From: Filomicrobium sp.
Lineage (GTDB): Bacteria > Pseudomonadota > Alphaproteobacteria > Rhizobiales > Hyphomicrobiaceae
Length of the DNA: 45,582 nt
Reading direction: 5' to 3'
Assembly (NCBI GenBank): GCA_029287535.1
Contig: JARFQY010000325.1
Location: 1 to 45,582 of the forward strand
In this document: in pieces, positions 9,827 to 19,627 of the stretch
Numbering within the stretch: position 1 is the stretch's first letter
Layout: each line of letters opens with the position of its first letter
Notes under the pieces: model-generated
Seen by the model: the letters and a program-made list of their open reading frames with translations, nothing else
Told to the model about the DNA's origin: nothing
Databases searched by the model: none
Program-made: the position numbers and the translations under genes

Positions 9827-10384
9827 ATGTTTATCCAGACAGAAGCAACGCCAAACCCGGCCACTTTGAAATTCATCCCGGGCCGGTCCGTGCTGCCCAC
9901 CGGCACTGCCGATTATCGCGTCGGCGACGATGCCGAAGAATCACCGCTTGCGACGCGGCTGTTCGAGATTGACGGGGTCACCGGCGTCTTCCTGGGTTCC
10001 GACTTCATCTCGGTAACCAAAGGTGAAGCCGATTGGCAGCACCTTAAGCCGGCGATACTGGGTGCCATCATGGAGCATTTTATGTCCGGCGCTCCGATGA
10101 TTACCTCCGGCGAAGGCAATGATGTCGCCGAGGGCAATTATGATCCCGCTGACGAGCAGGTGGTTGCGACCATCAAGGAACTCCTTGAAACCCGTGTCCG
10201 CCCGGCGGTCGCTCAAGATGGCGGAGATATTACGTTCCAGGGGTTCCGAGAAGGCATCGTTTACCTTCAAATGCGCGGTGCTTGCTCGGGCTGCCCGTCG
10301 TCGACGGCGACCTTGCGTCATGGCATCGAGAATCTTCTTCGGCACTTCTGCCCGGAAGTGCAGGAAGTTCAGGCAATTCAATAG
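9827..10384 (+). CDS. nfuA: NifU/Nfu-type Fe-S scaffold protein
   Basis: Nfu proteins carry and hand over [4Fe-4S] clusters to target enzymes. The 185-residue protein has an N-terminal Nfu_N domain starting [21 protein letters not shown]-terminal NifU domain from about residue 115 carries the cluster ligands Cys153-x2-Cys156 in [18 protein letters not shown]. Both domains are intact and the length is normal for the alphaproteobacterial/mitochondrial Nfu1 type. ATG 9827 has only a weak GAGA upstream. An ICE-like palindrome precedes it and an intrinsic terminator follows, so it looks like a monocistronic, iron-responsive unit. Confidence 0.93.
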   Translation: MFIQTEATPNPATLKFIPGRSVLPTGTADYRVGDDAEESPLATRLFEIDGVTGVFLGSDFISVTKGEADWQHLKPAILGAIMEHFMSGAPMITSGEGNDVAEGNYDPADEQVVATIKELLETRVRPAVAQDGGDITFQGFREGIVYLQMRGACSGCPSSTATLRHGIENLLRHFCPEVQEVQAIQ

Positions 10385-10424
10385 CGCCCCCGGCGGGGCG
10401 GCGACGCGCCGTCGATTGTATTCA

Positions 10425-10454
10425 AAACCCCGCCGCTTGGCGGGGTTTCTTGTT
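10425..10454 (+). terminator. Intrinsic terminator after nfu
   Basis: A perfect 10-bp stem, AAACCCCGCC / GGCGGGGTTT, with the loop GCTT, is followed by CTTGTTG. It sits 40 bp after the nfu stop and 25 bp before the nitroreductase start, so it separates the two. Confidence 0.88.
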
Positions 10455-10478
10455 GATCCAAATTGCACAGAGGATGGT

Positions 10479-11069
10479 ATGTCGAACCCTCTATCCGTCG
10501 CAGCGTTGAACCAACTCTTTTTGGAGGCTCGAACGTTCAACACATGGCGTGACAAAGAGGTCACGGACGAGCAGCTCCATCAGCTCTTCGAGCTGCTCAA
10601 AATGGGACCGACCAGTGCCAATTGCTCCCCTGCGCGGTTCTATTTTGTGAAGTCCGACGAGGCGAAAGCCAGGCTCAAACCGTTTCTGTCAGACAACAAT
10701 GCCGAAAAGACAATGCAGGCCCCGGTTTGCGCGATAATCGGTAACGACATGGAGTTCTACGAGCACCTTCCCAAGCTCTTCCCGCACACCGACGCAAAGA
10801 GCTGGTTTGTCGGTAGTGAGGCCAAGATTGCAGACACTGCCTTCCGCAATGGCACGCTTCAGGGGGCCTATCTCATCATTGCAGCGCGCGCGCTCGGTCT
10901 CGACTGCGGCCCGATGTCTGGGTTTGATCAGGCCGGAGTAGATCGTGAATTCTTTGCCGGAACTTCGATACGGTCAAATTTCTTGTGCAATATTGGATAC
11001 GGTGAACCCAAGGAACTGTTCAGGCGGTCTCCGCGCTTCGACTTCGACGAAGTCGCCAAAATTCTGTAA
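10479..11069 (+). CDS. RutE/HadB-like nitroreductase (malonic semialdehyde reductase family)
   Basis: A 196-residue FMN-dependent NAD(P)H oxidoreductase. The motif [19 protein letters not shown] at about residues 43-61 is the hallmark of the RutE/HadB branch; RutE reduces malonic semialdehyde in uracil breakdown. [13 protein letters not shown] near residue 150 is also typical. No other rut genes are present, so the substrate here cannot be assigned. ATG 10479 has a good ribosome binding site (AGAGGA, 5-nt gap). The upstream in-frame extension to 10119 overlaps nfu and the terminator and is not real. It is isolated by the terminator at 10425. Confidence 0.88.
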   Translation: MSNPLSVAALNQLFLEARTFNTWRDKEVTDEQLHQLFELLKMGPTSANCSPARFYFVKSDEAKARLKPFLSDNNAEKTMQAPVCAIIGNDMEFYEHLPKLFPHTDAKSWFVGSEAKIADTAFRNGTLQGAYLIIAARALGLDCGPMSGFDQAGVDREFFAGTSIRSNFLCNIGYGEPKELFRRSPRFDFDEVAKIL

Positions 11070-11209
11070 GCCCTTGAACTACATCATGCCCCCCCTGTCG
11101 GTAAACGATTGGACAGTCGCCCGGCGCCGGATCGGTAGGGCTGAACGGGTCCGTTGCTGAGTTGCGCGCGCAGTTTCTTTCCGCAAGCTAGAGGATGAAA
11201 ACCGACGCG

Positions 11210-11225
11210 GGAGCCTGTAGGCTCC
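11210..11225 (+). promoter_or_regulatory. Small hairpin at the tsaB start
   Basis: GGAGCC-TGTA-GGCTCC forms a 6-bp stem with a 4-nt loop, ending 5 nt before the tsaB ATG at 11231. It would lie in the ribosome footprint and might limit initiation. Confidence 0.35.
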
Positions 11226-11230
11226 AGTTT

Positions 11231-11935
11231 ATGACGATCCTTGCCTTTGACACCTGTTTTGACGCTTGCTCCGTTGCGCTGCTTCCCGGCGGCGGCGGAC
11301 CGGCAATCTCGCGTTTTGAAGCGATGTCGACGGGCCATGCGGAACGCCTCATGCCGATGATCGACGAGGTCATGAAACAGGCAGGTGTGGCATTTGAAGA
11401 AATCGAGCGCATAGCAGTTACCGTCGGGCCGGGCACGTTCACAGGCACGCGGATCGGTGTGGCAGCGGCTCGGGCGCTGGCACTTGCCCTCGACCGACCG
11501 GTCGTGGCGGAAACGAGCCTTTCCGTCATGGCTGAACAACTCGCCGACGAACAGCAGTCGAGAGTTGGAGCCGCGGACAAGGAAACGCTGATTGCAATGG
11601 ATGCGCGCCGCGACGAAGTCTATTGCCAGCTTTTCCGAGGCCGTGATGCGCTCACGGCGCCAGCCGTGCTTCCTGCTCGCGCGGCGGTCGACTTGGGCCA
11701 AGTTGAGAACGCGCTCATGGTGGCCGGCTCCGGTGCTGGCGCTATTGCCGCCCAGGCGGACCAAGTGGGAAGATTGGTGAGCGCGTCCCACGACGAGTTG
11801 CTTCCTTCAGCCGTCTTTCTTGCTATGCGTACGGCTCGGCGCAAAACCGGCTCAGAACCCGTTGCTCCACTCTACCTGCGTCCTGCCGATGCCAAGCCGC
11901 AGATCGGCAAATCGATACCACGGACCCTGTCATGA
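11231..11935 (+). CDS. tsaB: tRNA t6A37 synthesis protein TsaB
   Basis: TsaB joins TsaD and TsaE to make N6-threonylcarbamoyladenosine at A37 of ANN-decoding tRNAs. The 234-residue ASKHA-fold protein starts MTILAFDTCFDACSVAL and carries the family block VTVGPGTFTGTRIGVAAARALA at about residues 74-95. The C-terminal part reads PLYLRPADAK. ATG 11231 matches the family start but lacks a Shine-Dalgarno. An in-frame ATG at 11195, right after GAGG, would add 12 residues (MKTDAGACRLQF). The stop overlaps the rimI start in ATGA, so the two are translationally coupled. Confidence 0.93.
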   Translation: MTILAFDTCFDACSVALLPGGGGPAISRFEAMSTGHAERLMPMIDEVMKQAGVAFEEIERIAVTVGPGTFTGTRIGVAAARALALALDRPVVAETSLSVMAEQLADEQQSRVGAADKETLIAMDARRDEVYCQLFRGRDALTAPAVLPARAAVDLGQVENALMVAGSGAGAIAAQADQVGRLVSASHDELLPSAVFLAMRTARRKTGSEPVAPLYLRPADAKPQIGKSIPRTLS

Positions 11936-12450
11936 CAGTGACCAAAGCAACCTATCCACCTATCGAAGATCGGTACATCAGCCTGCTGTGGGCGGAAATC
12001 GAAGCCGCCGAAGAGCTGGCCACGTTACATGCGCAGATTTTTGACCCGGCGTGGGATGAGAATGCCTTTCGCGACCTGCTTGCCGAGCCGGAGACGAGCG
12101 CGCTCGTAGCAAAGGTGCGATTGCGCGAGTTGGGCCCGCCCGTGCCTGTCGGTTTTGCGATTGGGCGTATTGCCGCCGACGAAGCCGAAGTGCTGACAAT
12201 TGGCGTTTCCGAGCCCTTCCAACAACGCGGTATCGGCGCCAAGCTTGCCGGCGGCTTGTTGCGCGCCATCGGAAGCGCCGGAGCCAAGCGCTTGTTCTTG
12301 GAGGTTGCCGAGGACAACGTAGCGGCAATCAGCCTGTACAGCGGTCTCGGGTTTACCGAAGTCGGCCGGCGCCAGGGCTACTACAAGCGACGTGACGGTT
12401 CGGCGGTTGATGCTCTGACTCTAGCGCTCGACCTCGCAAGCAGATCATGA
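11932..12450 (+). CDS. rimI: Ribosomal protein S18 N-acetyltransferase RimI-like (GNAT)
   Basis: A GNAT-fold acetyltransferase of 172 residues that probably acetylates the N-terminus of S18. The acetyl-CoA loop reads QQRGIGAKL at about residue 98. The late motif EVAEDNVAAISLYSGLGFTEVGRRQGYY is characteristic of RimI. It overlaps tsaB by 4 nt upstream and plsC by 4 nt downstream (both ATGA), making a tight three-gene unit. In many rhizobia a fur/mur gene lies between rimI and plsC; none is present here. Confidence 0.9.
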   Translation: MTVTKATYPPIEDRYISLLWAEIEAAEELATLHAQIFDPAWDENAFRDLLAEPETSALVAKVRLRELGPPVPVGFAIGRIAADEAEVLTIGVSEPFQQRGIGAKLAGGLLRAIGSAGAKRLFLEVAEDNVAAISLYSGLGFTEVGRRQGYYKRRDGSAVDALTLALDLASRS

Positions 12451-13397
12451 GGGCACTTCGCGCGATCCGAATCCTGTCCGGGTTCTTTCTGCTCACGGTG
12501 CCGCTTATGCCGTTGCAGTTTGCATTCGTGAAGTTCTCTCAACGATACGCCCGCACGCTGCCGCACTGGTACCATCGCCAACTCTGCAGGCTTCTTGGAC
12601 TGCGCTTTACCATTGAAGGGGAACTTGTAGCCGACAAGCCTGTCTTGCTGGTCGCCAACCACACTTCATGGCTGGATATCCCGGCAATTTCCGCACTCGC
12701 TCCGGTATCATTCATCGCCAAGAAGGAGGTGTCCCGGTGGCCGTTTGTTGCATCGCTGGCAAAGCTGCAGCGAACTGTTTTCGTGGACCGTCAGCGGCGC
12801 TCGGCCGCCGCCTCGTCTGCCGGCGAAATAGCAACGAGACTTGCTGAAGGCGACACATTGGTCCTGTTCGCGGAAGGCACGTCCAGCGACGGCAATCGGG
12901 TTCTGCCTTTCAAGACTTCGCTGTTTGCTGCTGCCAAGCCCGGGCGCTTCAGTCGGGCGCAGACCGGAGACAATGCAGATCCAGAGGGCGGGGCCAAATC
13001 GGCACTTTCATCGCAGGCTGATGCACCTTCCACACCTTCCGATGCTCGGGTGCAAACGGTCACCATTTGCTACACACACCTTCACGGGATTCCCCTGGAG
13101 CGCGCCGAGCGGCCGCTCGTTGGATGGTATGGTGATATGGAAATGGGCGCCCACGCCTGGGAACTGCTCAAGGCCGGACCGCTTGACGTCAAGATCAAGG
13201 TGGGTCCACCCGTCCCCCTTGACGCGTTCGCCGATCGAAAGGCACTGGCCCGCCACAGCGAGCAGGAAATCCGCACTGAGTTGGTGCGTATTCTGCGCGG
13301 CCGCCCACCGGGAGAGGACGTCCAGGTAACCGATATTCCACAGGAAGATCGCCACTCCTATTCGCCGCGTTCTCCGTCAGACCGGAACTGGGTTTGA
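12447..13397 (+). CDS. plsC: 1-acyl-sn-glycerol-3-phosphate acyltransferase (PlsC family)
   Basis: It converts lysophosphatidate to phosphatidate at the inner membrane. The 316-residue protein starts with a hydrophobic segment (ILSGFFLLTVPLMPLQFAFV). The catalytic motif HX4D is NHTSWLD, with His72 and Asp77. The second motif is FAEGTSSDGNRVLPFK, with Glu143-Gly144-Thr145. A polar, low-complexity insert of about 25 residues (Ser/Ala/Asp-rich) follows at about 170-200, between motif III and the C-terminal strands. Start ATG 12447 overlaps the rimI stop. Confidence 0.92.
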   Translation: MRALRAIRILSGFFLLTVPLMPLQFAFVKFSQRYARTLPHWYHRQLCRLLGLRFTIEGELVADKPVLLVANHTSWLDIPAISALAPVSFIAKKEVSRWPFVASLAKLQRTVFVDRQRRSAAASSAGEIATRLAEGDTLVLFAEGTSSDGNRVLPFKTSLFAAAKPGRFSRAQTGDNADPEGGAKSALSSQADAPSTPSDARVQTVTICYTHLHGIPLERAERPLVGWYGDMEMGAHAWELLKAGPLDVKIKVGPPVPLDAFADRKALARHSEQEIRTELVRILRGRPPGEDVQVTDIPQEDRHSYSPRSPSDRNWV

Positions 13398-13656
13398 GGC
13401 GTTTCATAAGCGATTGTGGCAATCGGGTATTGGCAGTTTGGCTTGTTGACATGGGTTTCGCACTGCAGCAATGTCCCGCGCCGTTCAGCTGCGATACATC
13501 GGTTGCGGCCTAAGATTTGCACGGCTGTGTTGTCAAAACGTCCAAGCCAATCCGCCCCGACTCAGGATAGCGTGTATCAATTGCGGATTGCCGGTAGTGT
13601 CATTCAAAACGGGGCCTTACCCGAAGCCAAGGGTACGCCCGAGCGGGAGAAAAACG

Positions 13657-15024
13657 ATGCCGGGGACCAAGAGGGTCTTCGTAAAGACCTTTGGGTGTCA
13701 GATGAATGTGTATGACTCGGAACGCATGTCCGAGTCCCTCGTTCCTTATGGCTTCACCGAAACCGACCGCATCGAAGAAGCCGACGTCATCATTCTCAAT
13801 ACCTGCCATATCCGCGAAAAGGCCGCCGAAAAGGTCTATTCCGAGCTAGGCCGGCTGCGGCACATTAAGGATGTCCGCCGCCAGAATGGTAAGAACACGG
13901 TCATCACGGTCGCCGGATGCGTTGCCCAGGCGGAAGGCGCTGAGATCCTGGCTCGCGCGCCTGTTGTCGACCTCGTGATTGGCCCGCAAAGCTACCACCG
14001 TCTGCCGGATCTGGTGTTCCGGGCGCAGTCTGAATCGCGCCGTCTCGTCGATACGAACTTCCCCGAGCAGGACAAATTCACAAAGCTGCCGGACCGAAAA
14101 GTCAAAAGCGCACCGCCGACCGGTGCCGCGCGCGCTGCGTCGGCCTTTCTGACCGTCCAGGAAGGCTGTGACAAGTTCTGCACGTTCTGTGTCGTGCCCT
14201 ACACGCGCGGTGTCGAATACTCGCGGCCGGTCGCCGACCTGGTGGATGAAGCGCGCGAACTGATCAGCCGTGGAGTTCGCGAGATCACGCTTCTGGGGCA
14301 AAACGTCAATGCTTATCATGGTGTTGGGCCAGATGGCAGGGATTGGTCCCTGGCGCGCTTGATCCGCGCCCTTGGCGAAGTCGAAGGGCTGCAACGGCTG
14401 CGCTATACGACAAGCCACCCCAAGGACATGAGCGATGACCTCATCGCCGCCCATAGGGACGAGCCCAAACTGATGCCGTATCTGCACCTGCCGTTCCAAG
14501 CTGGCGCCGATCGCATCCTCGCGGCGATGAACCGCAAGCACACCGCCGCCGATTACCGTCGGCTGATCGACAAAATCCGTTCAGCACGGCCGGATATTGC
14601 GCTGTCAACGGATGTTATCGTCGGCTTCCCGGGTGAGACTGAGGGGGAATTCCTGGAAACGCTGAGACTCGTCGAGGATATCGGGTTCGCCCAGGCATTT
14701 TCCTTCAAGTATTCGCCGCGCCCCGGTACGCCGGCCGCAAAAATGGAAGAACAGCTGCCTGACGCGATCAAGTCCGAGCGCTTGCAGCGTCTGCAGCACC
14801 TCTTGGCCAGCCAAACATCGCGCTTCAACGATAGCTGCATTGGGCGCATAATTCCGGTGCTATTCGAGCGCCTGGGCCGCCATGCCGGGCAGATTGTGGG
14901 GCGTTCACCATACCTCCAGCCGGTTCACGCAACCGGGGCCAGGGACCTGTTGGGACACATCATTCCAGTGGAAATCTCTGGAGCGGGCCCAAACAGCTTG
15001 CTAGGTGTCATACGCGCGGCCTGA
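13657..15024 (+). CDS. miaB: tRNA-2-methylthio-N6-dimethylallyladenosine synthase MiaB
   Basis: MiaB is a radical-SAM methylthiotransferase that makes ms2i6A37 in tRNAs reading UNN codons. In 455 residues it has the three N-terminal auxiliary-cluster cysteines (Cys14, Cys50, Cys88) and the radical-SAM motif [10 protein letters not shown] with Cys171, Cys175 and Cys178. A C-terminal TRAM region follows. ATG 13657, after GGGAGA, gives [17 protein letters not shown], the family start. The open frame back to 13471 spans the plsC-miaB gap and shows no domain. The 259-bp gap probably holds the miaB promoter, but I cannot place one. Confidence 0.96.
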   Translation: MPGTKRVFVKTFGCQMNVYDSERMSESLVPYGFTETDRIEEADVIILNTCHIREKAAEKVYSELGRLRHIKDVRRQNGKNTVITVAGCVAQAEGAEILARAPVVDLVIGPQSYHRLPDLVFRAQSESRRLVDTNFPEQDKFTKLPDRKVKSAPPTGAARAASAFLTVQEGCDKFCTFCVVPYTRGVEYSRPVADLVDEARELISRGVREITLLGQNVNAYHGVGPDGRDWSLARLIRALGEVEGLQRLRYTTSHPKDMSDDLIAAHRDEPKLMPYLHLPFQAGADRILAAMNRKHTAADYRRLIDKIRSARPDIALSTDVIVGFPGETEGEFLETLRLVEDIGFAQAFSFKYSPRPGTPAAKMEEQLPDAIKSERLQRLQHLLASQTSRFNDSCIGRIIPVLFERLGRHAGQIVGRSPYLQPVHATGARDLLGHIIPVEISGAGPNSLLGVIRAA

Positions 15025-15199
15025 TTTGGTATTTATCTTGGCTGATGATCGAATTTGCCAATGTGATGCTGCCGGTTGCGGTTGACGGGCGTTTGCGGGA
15101 CTATGACTCCGCGAGTGGCACTCCACGAGATCAGGCTGATGGGAGTCCTCTGATTTGCCAGCTTTTCGCGGTCAACCCTTGGCCGGATCGGGGCGTACA

Positions 15200-16165
15200 A
15201 TGAAGCCTCAGCCATCGAATGCGCGCATCGTCGTTCCATTCGAAGACAACCGTCATTTGACGTTGCTGTTGGGTGAATTCGACAGTCACTTGGCGTTAAT
15301 CGAGGATCGCCTGGGTATTGGGGCGCATGCGCATGGCAATGTCATCATTCTAACCGGCTCCGAGTCCCAATGCGCGATTGCACGCCAGGTTCTCGAAGAG
15401 CTCTATGGCCGTATCGCGTCTGGTGAGGCGATCGGGCCCGGTGAATTCGACGGCCTTATCCGGCACGCGCGTCATGAGGCTCCGGTTGACGGGGCACAGG
15501 CCCAGATCGCCACGCGCCGCCGGGTCATCAAAGCCCGCACCCCAACGCAAAGCACCTACATGCGTGCGTTGCAGGATGTCGATTTGGTGTTTGGACTTGG
15601 CCCCGCGGGGACCGGCAAGACCTATCTCGCGGTCGCCATGGCGGCCCATTGCCTGGAAAAGGGGCTTGTTGAGAGGATTATTCTGTCCCGTCCCGCTGTC
15701 GAAGCCGGGGAGCGCCTCGGCTTCCTGCCTGGCGATATGAAGGAAAAGGTCGATCCTTATTTGCGGCCCCTATACGACGCGCTTTACGACGTTCTGCCGC
15801 CCGAGAAAGTCGAGCGCGACATTGAGCTGGGTGTGATCGAAATCGCCCCTCTCGCCTTCATGCGGGGTCGTACGCTGGCGAATGCGTTCGTCATTCTAGA
15901 CGAGGCACAGAATACGACCAGTATGCAGATGAAGATGTTTCTCACCCGGTTGGGCGAAAACGCAAAGATGGTCGTTACTGGAGATCCCTCGCAGATCGAC
16001 CTTCCGCCCGGAATGACCTCGGGTCTCGAGGAGGCGGTCGGGCTGCTGCGCGCTGTTAAAGGTATCGAGGCCGTGCGTTTTACGGGCGCCGATGTGGTGC
16101 GCCGTGATCTTGTAGCCCGCATCGTGGCTGCCTATGATACGGCAGATCAATCAAACGGAAAGTAA
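15200..16165 (+). CDS. phoH: PhoH-like ATPase
   Basis: A 321-residue P-loop protein of the PhoH/YbeZ type, linked to RNA metabolism and usually paired with YbeY, as here. Walker A is GPAGTGKT at 134-141 and Walker B VILDEAQN starts at 231. An N-terminal KH-like region of about 90 residues precedes the ATPase. ATG 15200 is chosen over an in-frame TTG at 15155; only GGGG precedes it as a weak ribosome binding site. The stop TAA shares its last base with the ybeY ATG (TAATG), so the two are coupled. The 175-bp gap before it contains short dyads (GAGTG-G-CACTC) but no clear terminator. Confidence 0.93.
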   Translation: MKPQPSNARIVVPFEDNRHLTLLLGEFDSHLALIEDRLGIGAHAHGNVIILTGSESQCAIARQVLEELYGRIASGEAIGPGEFDGLIRHARHEAPVDGAQAQIATRRRVIKARTPTQSTYMRALQDVDLVFGLGPAGTGKTYLAVAMAAHCLEKGLVERIILSRPAVEAGERLGFLPGDMKEKVDPYLRPLYDALYDVLPPEKVERDIELGVIEIAPLAFMRGRTLANAFVILDEAQNTTSMQMKMFLTRLGENAKMVVTGDPSQIDLPPGMTSGLEEAVGLLRAVKGIEAVRFTGADVVRRDLVARIVAAYDTADQSNGK

Positions 16166-16725
16166 TGAACGACGCCAGCGACAGTTGTCCCGGCGGGACA
16201 GACAGCGAACCTCCACAGCCTAGGCCGGCTGGCCAGATAAGCGTGGACATTATCGAAAACGGTGGCGACTGGACGGCCATCCCCGATACCGTTGCGGCGA
16301 TACGGGACGCCGCTGCGGCTGCAGCACGCTTCCCGGAATCCGGTTTGCTGGGTGTTGAAGCCGCCGTTGCCTTGTCCGACGATGCGGCTGTGACCAAGCT
16401 CAATGCCAGCTATCGCGGCAAGCCCTCACCCACGAATGTGCTTTCTTTTCCAGTTCGCGGCGCACCTTCGGCCAACGCGGAACCAGACTTTGTGGGCGAC
16501 ATAATTCTTGCCGCAGAAACCGTGATGCGGGAGGCCGAGCAACTGGGGATCCCGCCGCGTCATCACCTCCAGCATCTTGTCATACATGCTCTGTTGCATC
16601 TGTCCGGTTTCGATCACGATTCCGAAGCCTCCGCACTGCGTATGGAGGAACTGGAGACCCGCATTCTTGCAACCCTGGCGATCCCGGATCCCTACTCGGG
16701 AGCTGTGCTGCAGGCTGGCGCTTGA
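16165..16725 (+). CDS. ybeY: Endoribonuclease / rRNA maturation factor YbeY
   Basis: YbeY is a zinc-dependent endoribonuclease acting in 16S rRNA 3' maturation and ribosome quality control. Its metal site is complete: His141-x3-His145-x5-His151 within HALLHLSGFDHD. The block NASYRGKPSPTNVLSFP is also diagnostic. The 186-residue length is typical for alphaproteobacteria, with an N-terminal extension of about 25 polar residues. The ATG overlaps the phoH stop by one base. Confidence 0.94.
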   Translation: MNDASDSCPGGTDSEPPQPRPAGQISVDIIENGGDWTAIPDTVAAIRDAAAAAARFPESGLLGVEAAVALSDDAAVTKLNASYRGKPSPTNVLSFPVRGAPSANAEPDFVGDIILAAETVMREAEQLGIPPRHHLQHLVIHALLHLSGFDHDSEASALRMEELETRILATLAIPDPYSGAVLQAGA

Positions 16726-16769
16726 GCCTGGCAATGAGCATTGGATGTCGCCAAGAATGTTGAATTGAA

Positions 16770-17834
16770 ATGAGTATCAGCAACACCGACGAACCCAACG
16801 ATCTGGCACAAGATGCCGACAATGACCGCACCACCACTCAAGGATGGCTGGCCGCCCTGCGTTCGCGCTTGGGCCTCGGAGAGTCGCCATCGCTGCGCGA
16901 AGACCTTGAAGTTGCTGTAAAAAAAGACGATGGCGGTTCTTTTTCCGCGGAAGAGCGCCTGATGCTGCTGCGGCTACTGCGGTTTGGCGGCAGCCGGGTT
17001 GAGGATGTCATGGTGCCGCGTGCCGACATCATCGCAATTGAAGAAGACGCCCCCATTTCTGAGCTGCTCCAGACATTCGAGGAGGCCGGTGTTTCGCGCA
17101 TGCCGGTCTTCCGCGACACGCTCGATGATCCTCGCGGCATGGTGCACATCAAGGACCTGTTCCGCTGGCTCATGGCGCAGGCGCAGGGCAAGACCGTCGC
17201 AACGCCGGCCAATGGTACGGGCGGGTCGGATCCCAACAGCGCACCGATCGGTTCGCTCGCCCCGGCTGCGGGCCACGAAACTGATTTCGCGGCGATTGAC
17301 CTTTCGCGGCCGGTTTCGGTGGCGAAAATCAAACGGCAGGTAATCTACGTTCCGCCGTCAATGCCCGCCATGAATCTACTCATCAAAATGCAGTCGACGC
17401 GAATACACATGGCTCTGGTGGTCGACGAGTACGGCGGTACCGATGGTCTCGTTACGATCGAGGATTTGGTCGAGCAGATTGTTGGCGACATCGAGGATGA
17501 ACACGACGAGGCCGAAGTCGCGAACATCACGGAGGACCCGAAGTTCGGCCTGCTGGCCTCGGCGCGGACGCCAATCGACGAGCTAGAGGAGCGCCTGGGT
17601 CGCAAACTGTTGACCGAAGCCGAGGATGAGGAGATCGACACGCTCGGCGGCCTTGTTTTCACCATTGTCGGCCGAGTACCTGCACGCGGTGAATTGGTTC
17701 GACACCATTCGGGTGTGGAATTCGAGGTCCTCGATGCGGATCCACGGCGAGTGAAGACGCTGAAGATACATATCGTTCCGGCCGTCCGGCCCGAAACCAA
17801 GGATATCGATCAGGATGCCGCGCGAAAGGCCTGA
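16770..17834 (+). CDS. corC: CBS-domain transporter-associated protein (CorC/HlyC family)
   Basis: A cytosolic CBS-pair protein of 354 residues without an N-terminal membrane domain, so it is the short CorC type. CBS 1 starts at VEDVMVPRADIIAIEEDA and CBS 2 is around VIYVPPSMPAMNLLIKMQ. These are followed by the family signature HMALVVDEYGGTDGLVTIEDLVEQIVGDIEDEHD and a C-terminal CorC_HlyC domain with DTLGGLVFTIVGRVPARGE. The linker between CBS domains is unusually long and Gly/Ser/Pro-rich (about 40 residues). Roles proposed for relatives include Mg/Co handling. It overlaps lnt by 20 nt. Confidence 0.9.
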   Translation: MSISNTDEPNDLAQDADNDRTTTQGWLAALRSRLGLGESPSLREDLEVAVKKDDGGSFSAEERLMLLRLLRFGGSRVEDVMVPRADIIAIEEDAPISELLQTFEEAGVSRMPVFRDTLDDPRGMVHIKDLFRWLMAQAQGKTVATPANGTGGSDPNSAPIGSLAPAAGHETDFAAIDLSRPVSVAKIKRQVIYVPPSMPAMNLLIKMQSTRIHMALVVDEYGGTDGLVTIEDLVEQIVGDIEDEHDEAEVANITEDPKFGLLASARTPIDELEERLGRKLLTEAEDEEIDTLGGLVFTIVGRVPARGELVRHHSGVEFEVLDADPRRVKTLKIHIVPAVRPETKDIDQDAARKA

Positions 17835-19590
17835 CGGCACAAACGCGCAACGGTTGAAACGGTCCAGTTTGGCCGCTGACGCCGTTCGCGGTCCCAAGCG
17901 CGGCGATAACGGTGCTCAACAACAGCATTGGCTCCTCCGCCAGTTCTCAGCAGTGCGGGTCAGGATCGGTGCCTCCCGTGGATGGGCCCGCCGCGGCATC
18001 GCCTTTGCCGCCGGCTCGTTGTCGGTCTTGGCGATGGCTCCCTTCCACGTCTGGCCTATTCTGCTGCTGACGTTACCTGTTCTGGTATGGCTTCTCGATG
18101 AGCCCGCCATACCCGGGCGCCCCATGCGTTCAGCGGCGCTCGATGGCTGGTGGTTTGGCTTCGGCTATTTCTTTTTTGGGCTCTTTTGGATTGGCGAAGC
18201 GTTCTTAGTGGAAGCCCATATCTTTGGGTGGCTCCTTCCGTTCGCAGTTACGCTTATGCCGGCCGGGCTCGCGTTATTCACGGCGGCCACGCTGGCGCTC
18301 GCCAGAGCACTGTGGCGTCCAGGTGTAACCCGGATTTTCGTTCTGGCGATCTGCTTTGGGCTTGGTGAGTTTGCGCGCGGCCACGTCTTCACTGGGTTTC
18401 CATGGAATGTAATGGGTTACGCGTTGACCGGTGACCAGGCCCTCATGCAGTCCGCTGCGCTGTTTGGAATCTACGGGCTGACGCTCTGGACGATCCTGAT
18501 CTGCGCCACACCGCTGGTGGTGCTCGCGGACAAAGGCGAGCCCGCCCGCCCTCTTGAGAGCATCGTTCTTCCCATCGGATTGTTTTCGCTAGCACCGCTC
18601 GCTGGCCTTTACGCATATGGCCTGGCGGTTCTTCCGACTGGTCCCGCTGCAGAGGTCGACGGCGTCAAAATCCGCATCGTGCAGCCAAGCGTCCCTCAGC
18701 ACCACAAATGGGTCCGAGAAAAGCAGGGTGAAATCTTTAACGACCACTTGGCTCTGTCGCGCCAGGACAAGCAGGGCAACAAAGACGATCTTTCGGGCAT
18801 AACGCATCTCGTGTGGCCCGAGGCCGCGATGCCGTTTTTGCCGCTTGCCACACCGCAGGCGCTCATTGCCATCAGCGATCTTCTGCCAGACAACACGCAC
18901 CTCATTTCCGGCGCGTTGCGCTTGGAGCGGTCCGAGCCCGGCGATGAAGTGCGTCCAAGCGTCGAACCCAAGAGCAGGGTTTTCAATTCCATCCTCGTGT
19001 TCGCACCCGATGGAGCTCTCGCGACGCTCTACGACAAGCTGCACCTCGTTCCGTTCGGCGAGTATCTTCCCTTCAAAGAGACACTGGATTGGCTCGGGCT
19101 GGAGGCCCTCACACGGATTCGCGGAGGCTTTTCGGTCGGTCCAAGCCCGCGCCCGCTGTTGACCATTCCGGGTCTGCCAGCGGTGGGACCACTGATTTGT
19201 TACGAGGCCATTTTCCCCGCCGCCGTGGTGCAGGGAGAGGAACGTCCGGGTCTGCTCATCAACGTCACGAATGACGGCTGGTTTGGCAATACGACCGGAC
19301 CTTACCAGCACTTCCACCAGGCCCGCATGCGCGCTGTCGAGGAAGGACTGCCGCTCATTCGTGCTGCGAACAACGGGATTTCGGCTATGGTCGACCCCTA
19401 CGGCCGCGTGGTGGATTCCATCGGCCTCAATGAGCGTGGCGTGATCGATGTATCATTACAAATGCCCCGATCACCAACTTTCTACGCGACATACGGTGAA
19501 CGCTGTTTTATCTTGGTCCTTATTATCTTCATACTTGTCGCCTTTGCACCGATGTCATACTCAACAATCCTTGGAAATTCGGGACGTTAA
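17815..19590 (+). CDS. lnt: Apolipoprotein N-acyltransferase Lnt
   Basis: Lnt adds the third acyl chain to lipoproteins at the periplasmic face of the inner membrane. The 591-residue protein has an N-terminal polar tail of about 50 residues, then about seven membrane helices, then a nitrilase-fold domain. The catalytic triad is visible as Glu336 (WPEAAMPF), Lys408 (YDKLHLVPFGEYLPF) and Cys462 (LICYEAIFP). Spacings are close to those of E. coli Lnt. The start at 17815 lies inside the corC end; a later start near the first helix is possible. A final membrane helix lies just before the stop. Confidence 0.95.
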   Translation: MPRERPDGTNAQRLKRSSLAADAVRGPKRGDNGAQQQHWLLRQFSAVRVRIGASRGWARRGIAFAAGSLSVLAMAPFHVWPILLLTLPVLVWLLDEPAIPGRPMRSAALDGWWFGFGYFFFGLFWIGEAFLVEAHIFGWLLPFAVTLMPAGLALFTAATLALARALWRPGVTRIFVLAICFGLGEFARGHVFTGFPWNVMGYALTGDQALMQSAALFGIYGLTLWTILICATPLVVLADKGEPARPLESIVLPIGLFSLAPLAGLYAYGLAVLPTGPAAEVDGVKIRIVQPSVPQHHKWVREKQGEIFNDHLALSRQDKQGNKDDLSGITHLVWPEAAMPFLPLATPQALIAISDLLPDNTHLISGALRLERSEPGDEVRPSVEPKSRVFNSILVFAPDGALATLYDKLHLVPFGEYLPFKETLDWLGLEALTRIRGGFSVGPSPRPLLTIPGLPAVGPLICYEAIFPAAVVQGEERPGLLINVTNDGWFGNTTGPYQHFHQARMRAVEEGLPLIRAANNGISAMVDPYGRVVDSIGLNERGVIDVSLQMPRSPTFYATYGERCFILVLIIFILVAFAPMSYSTILGNSGR

Positions 19591-19627
19591 CTGTGGATGG
19601 GTATGCGTGGGGAGGTGGAAAGGACTT

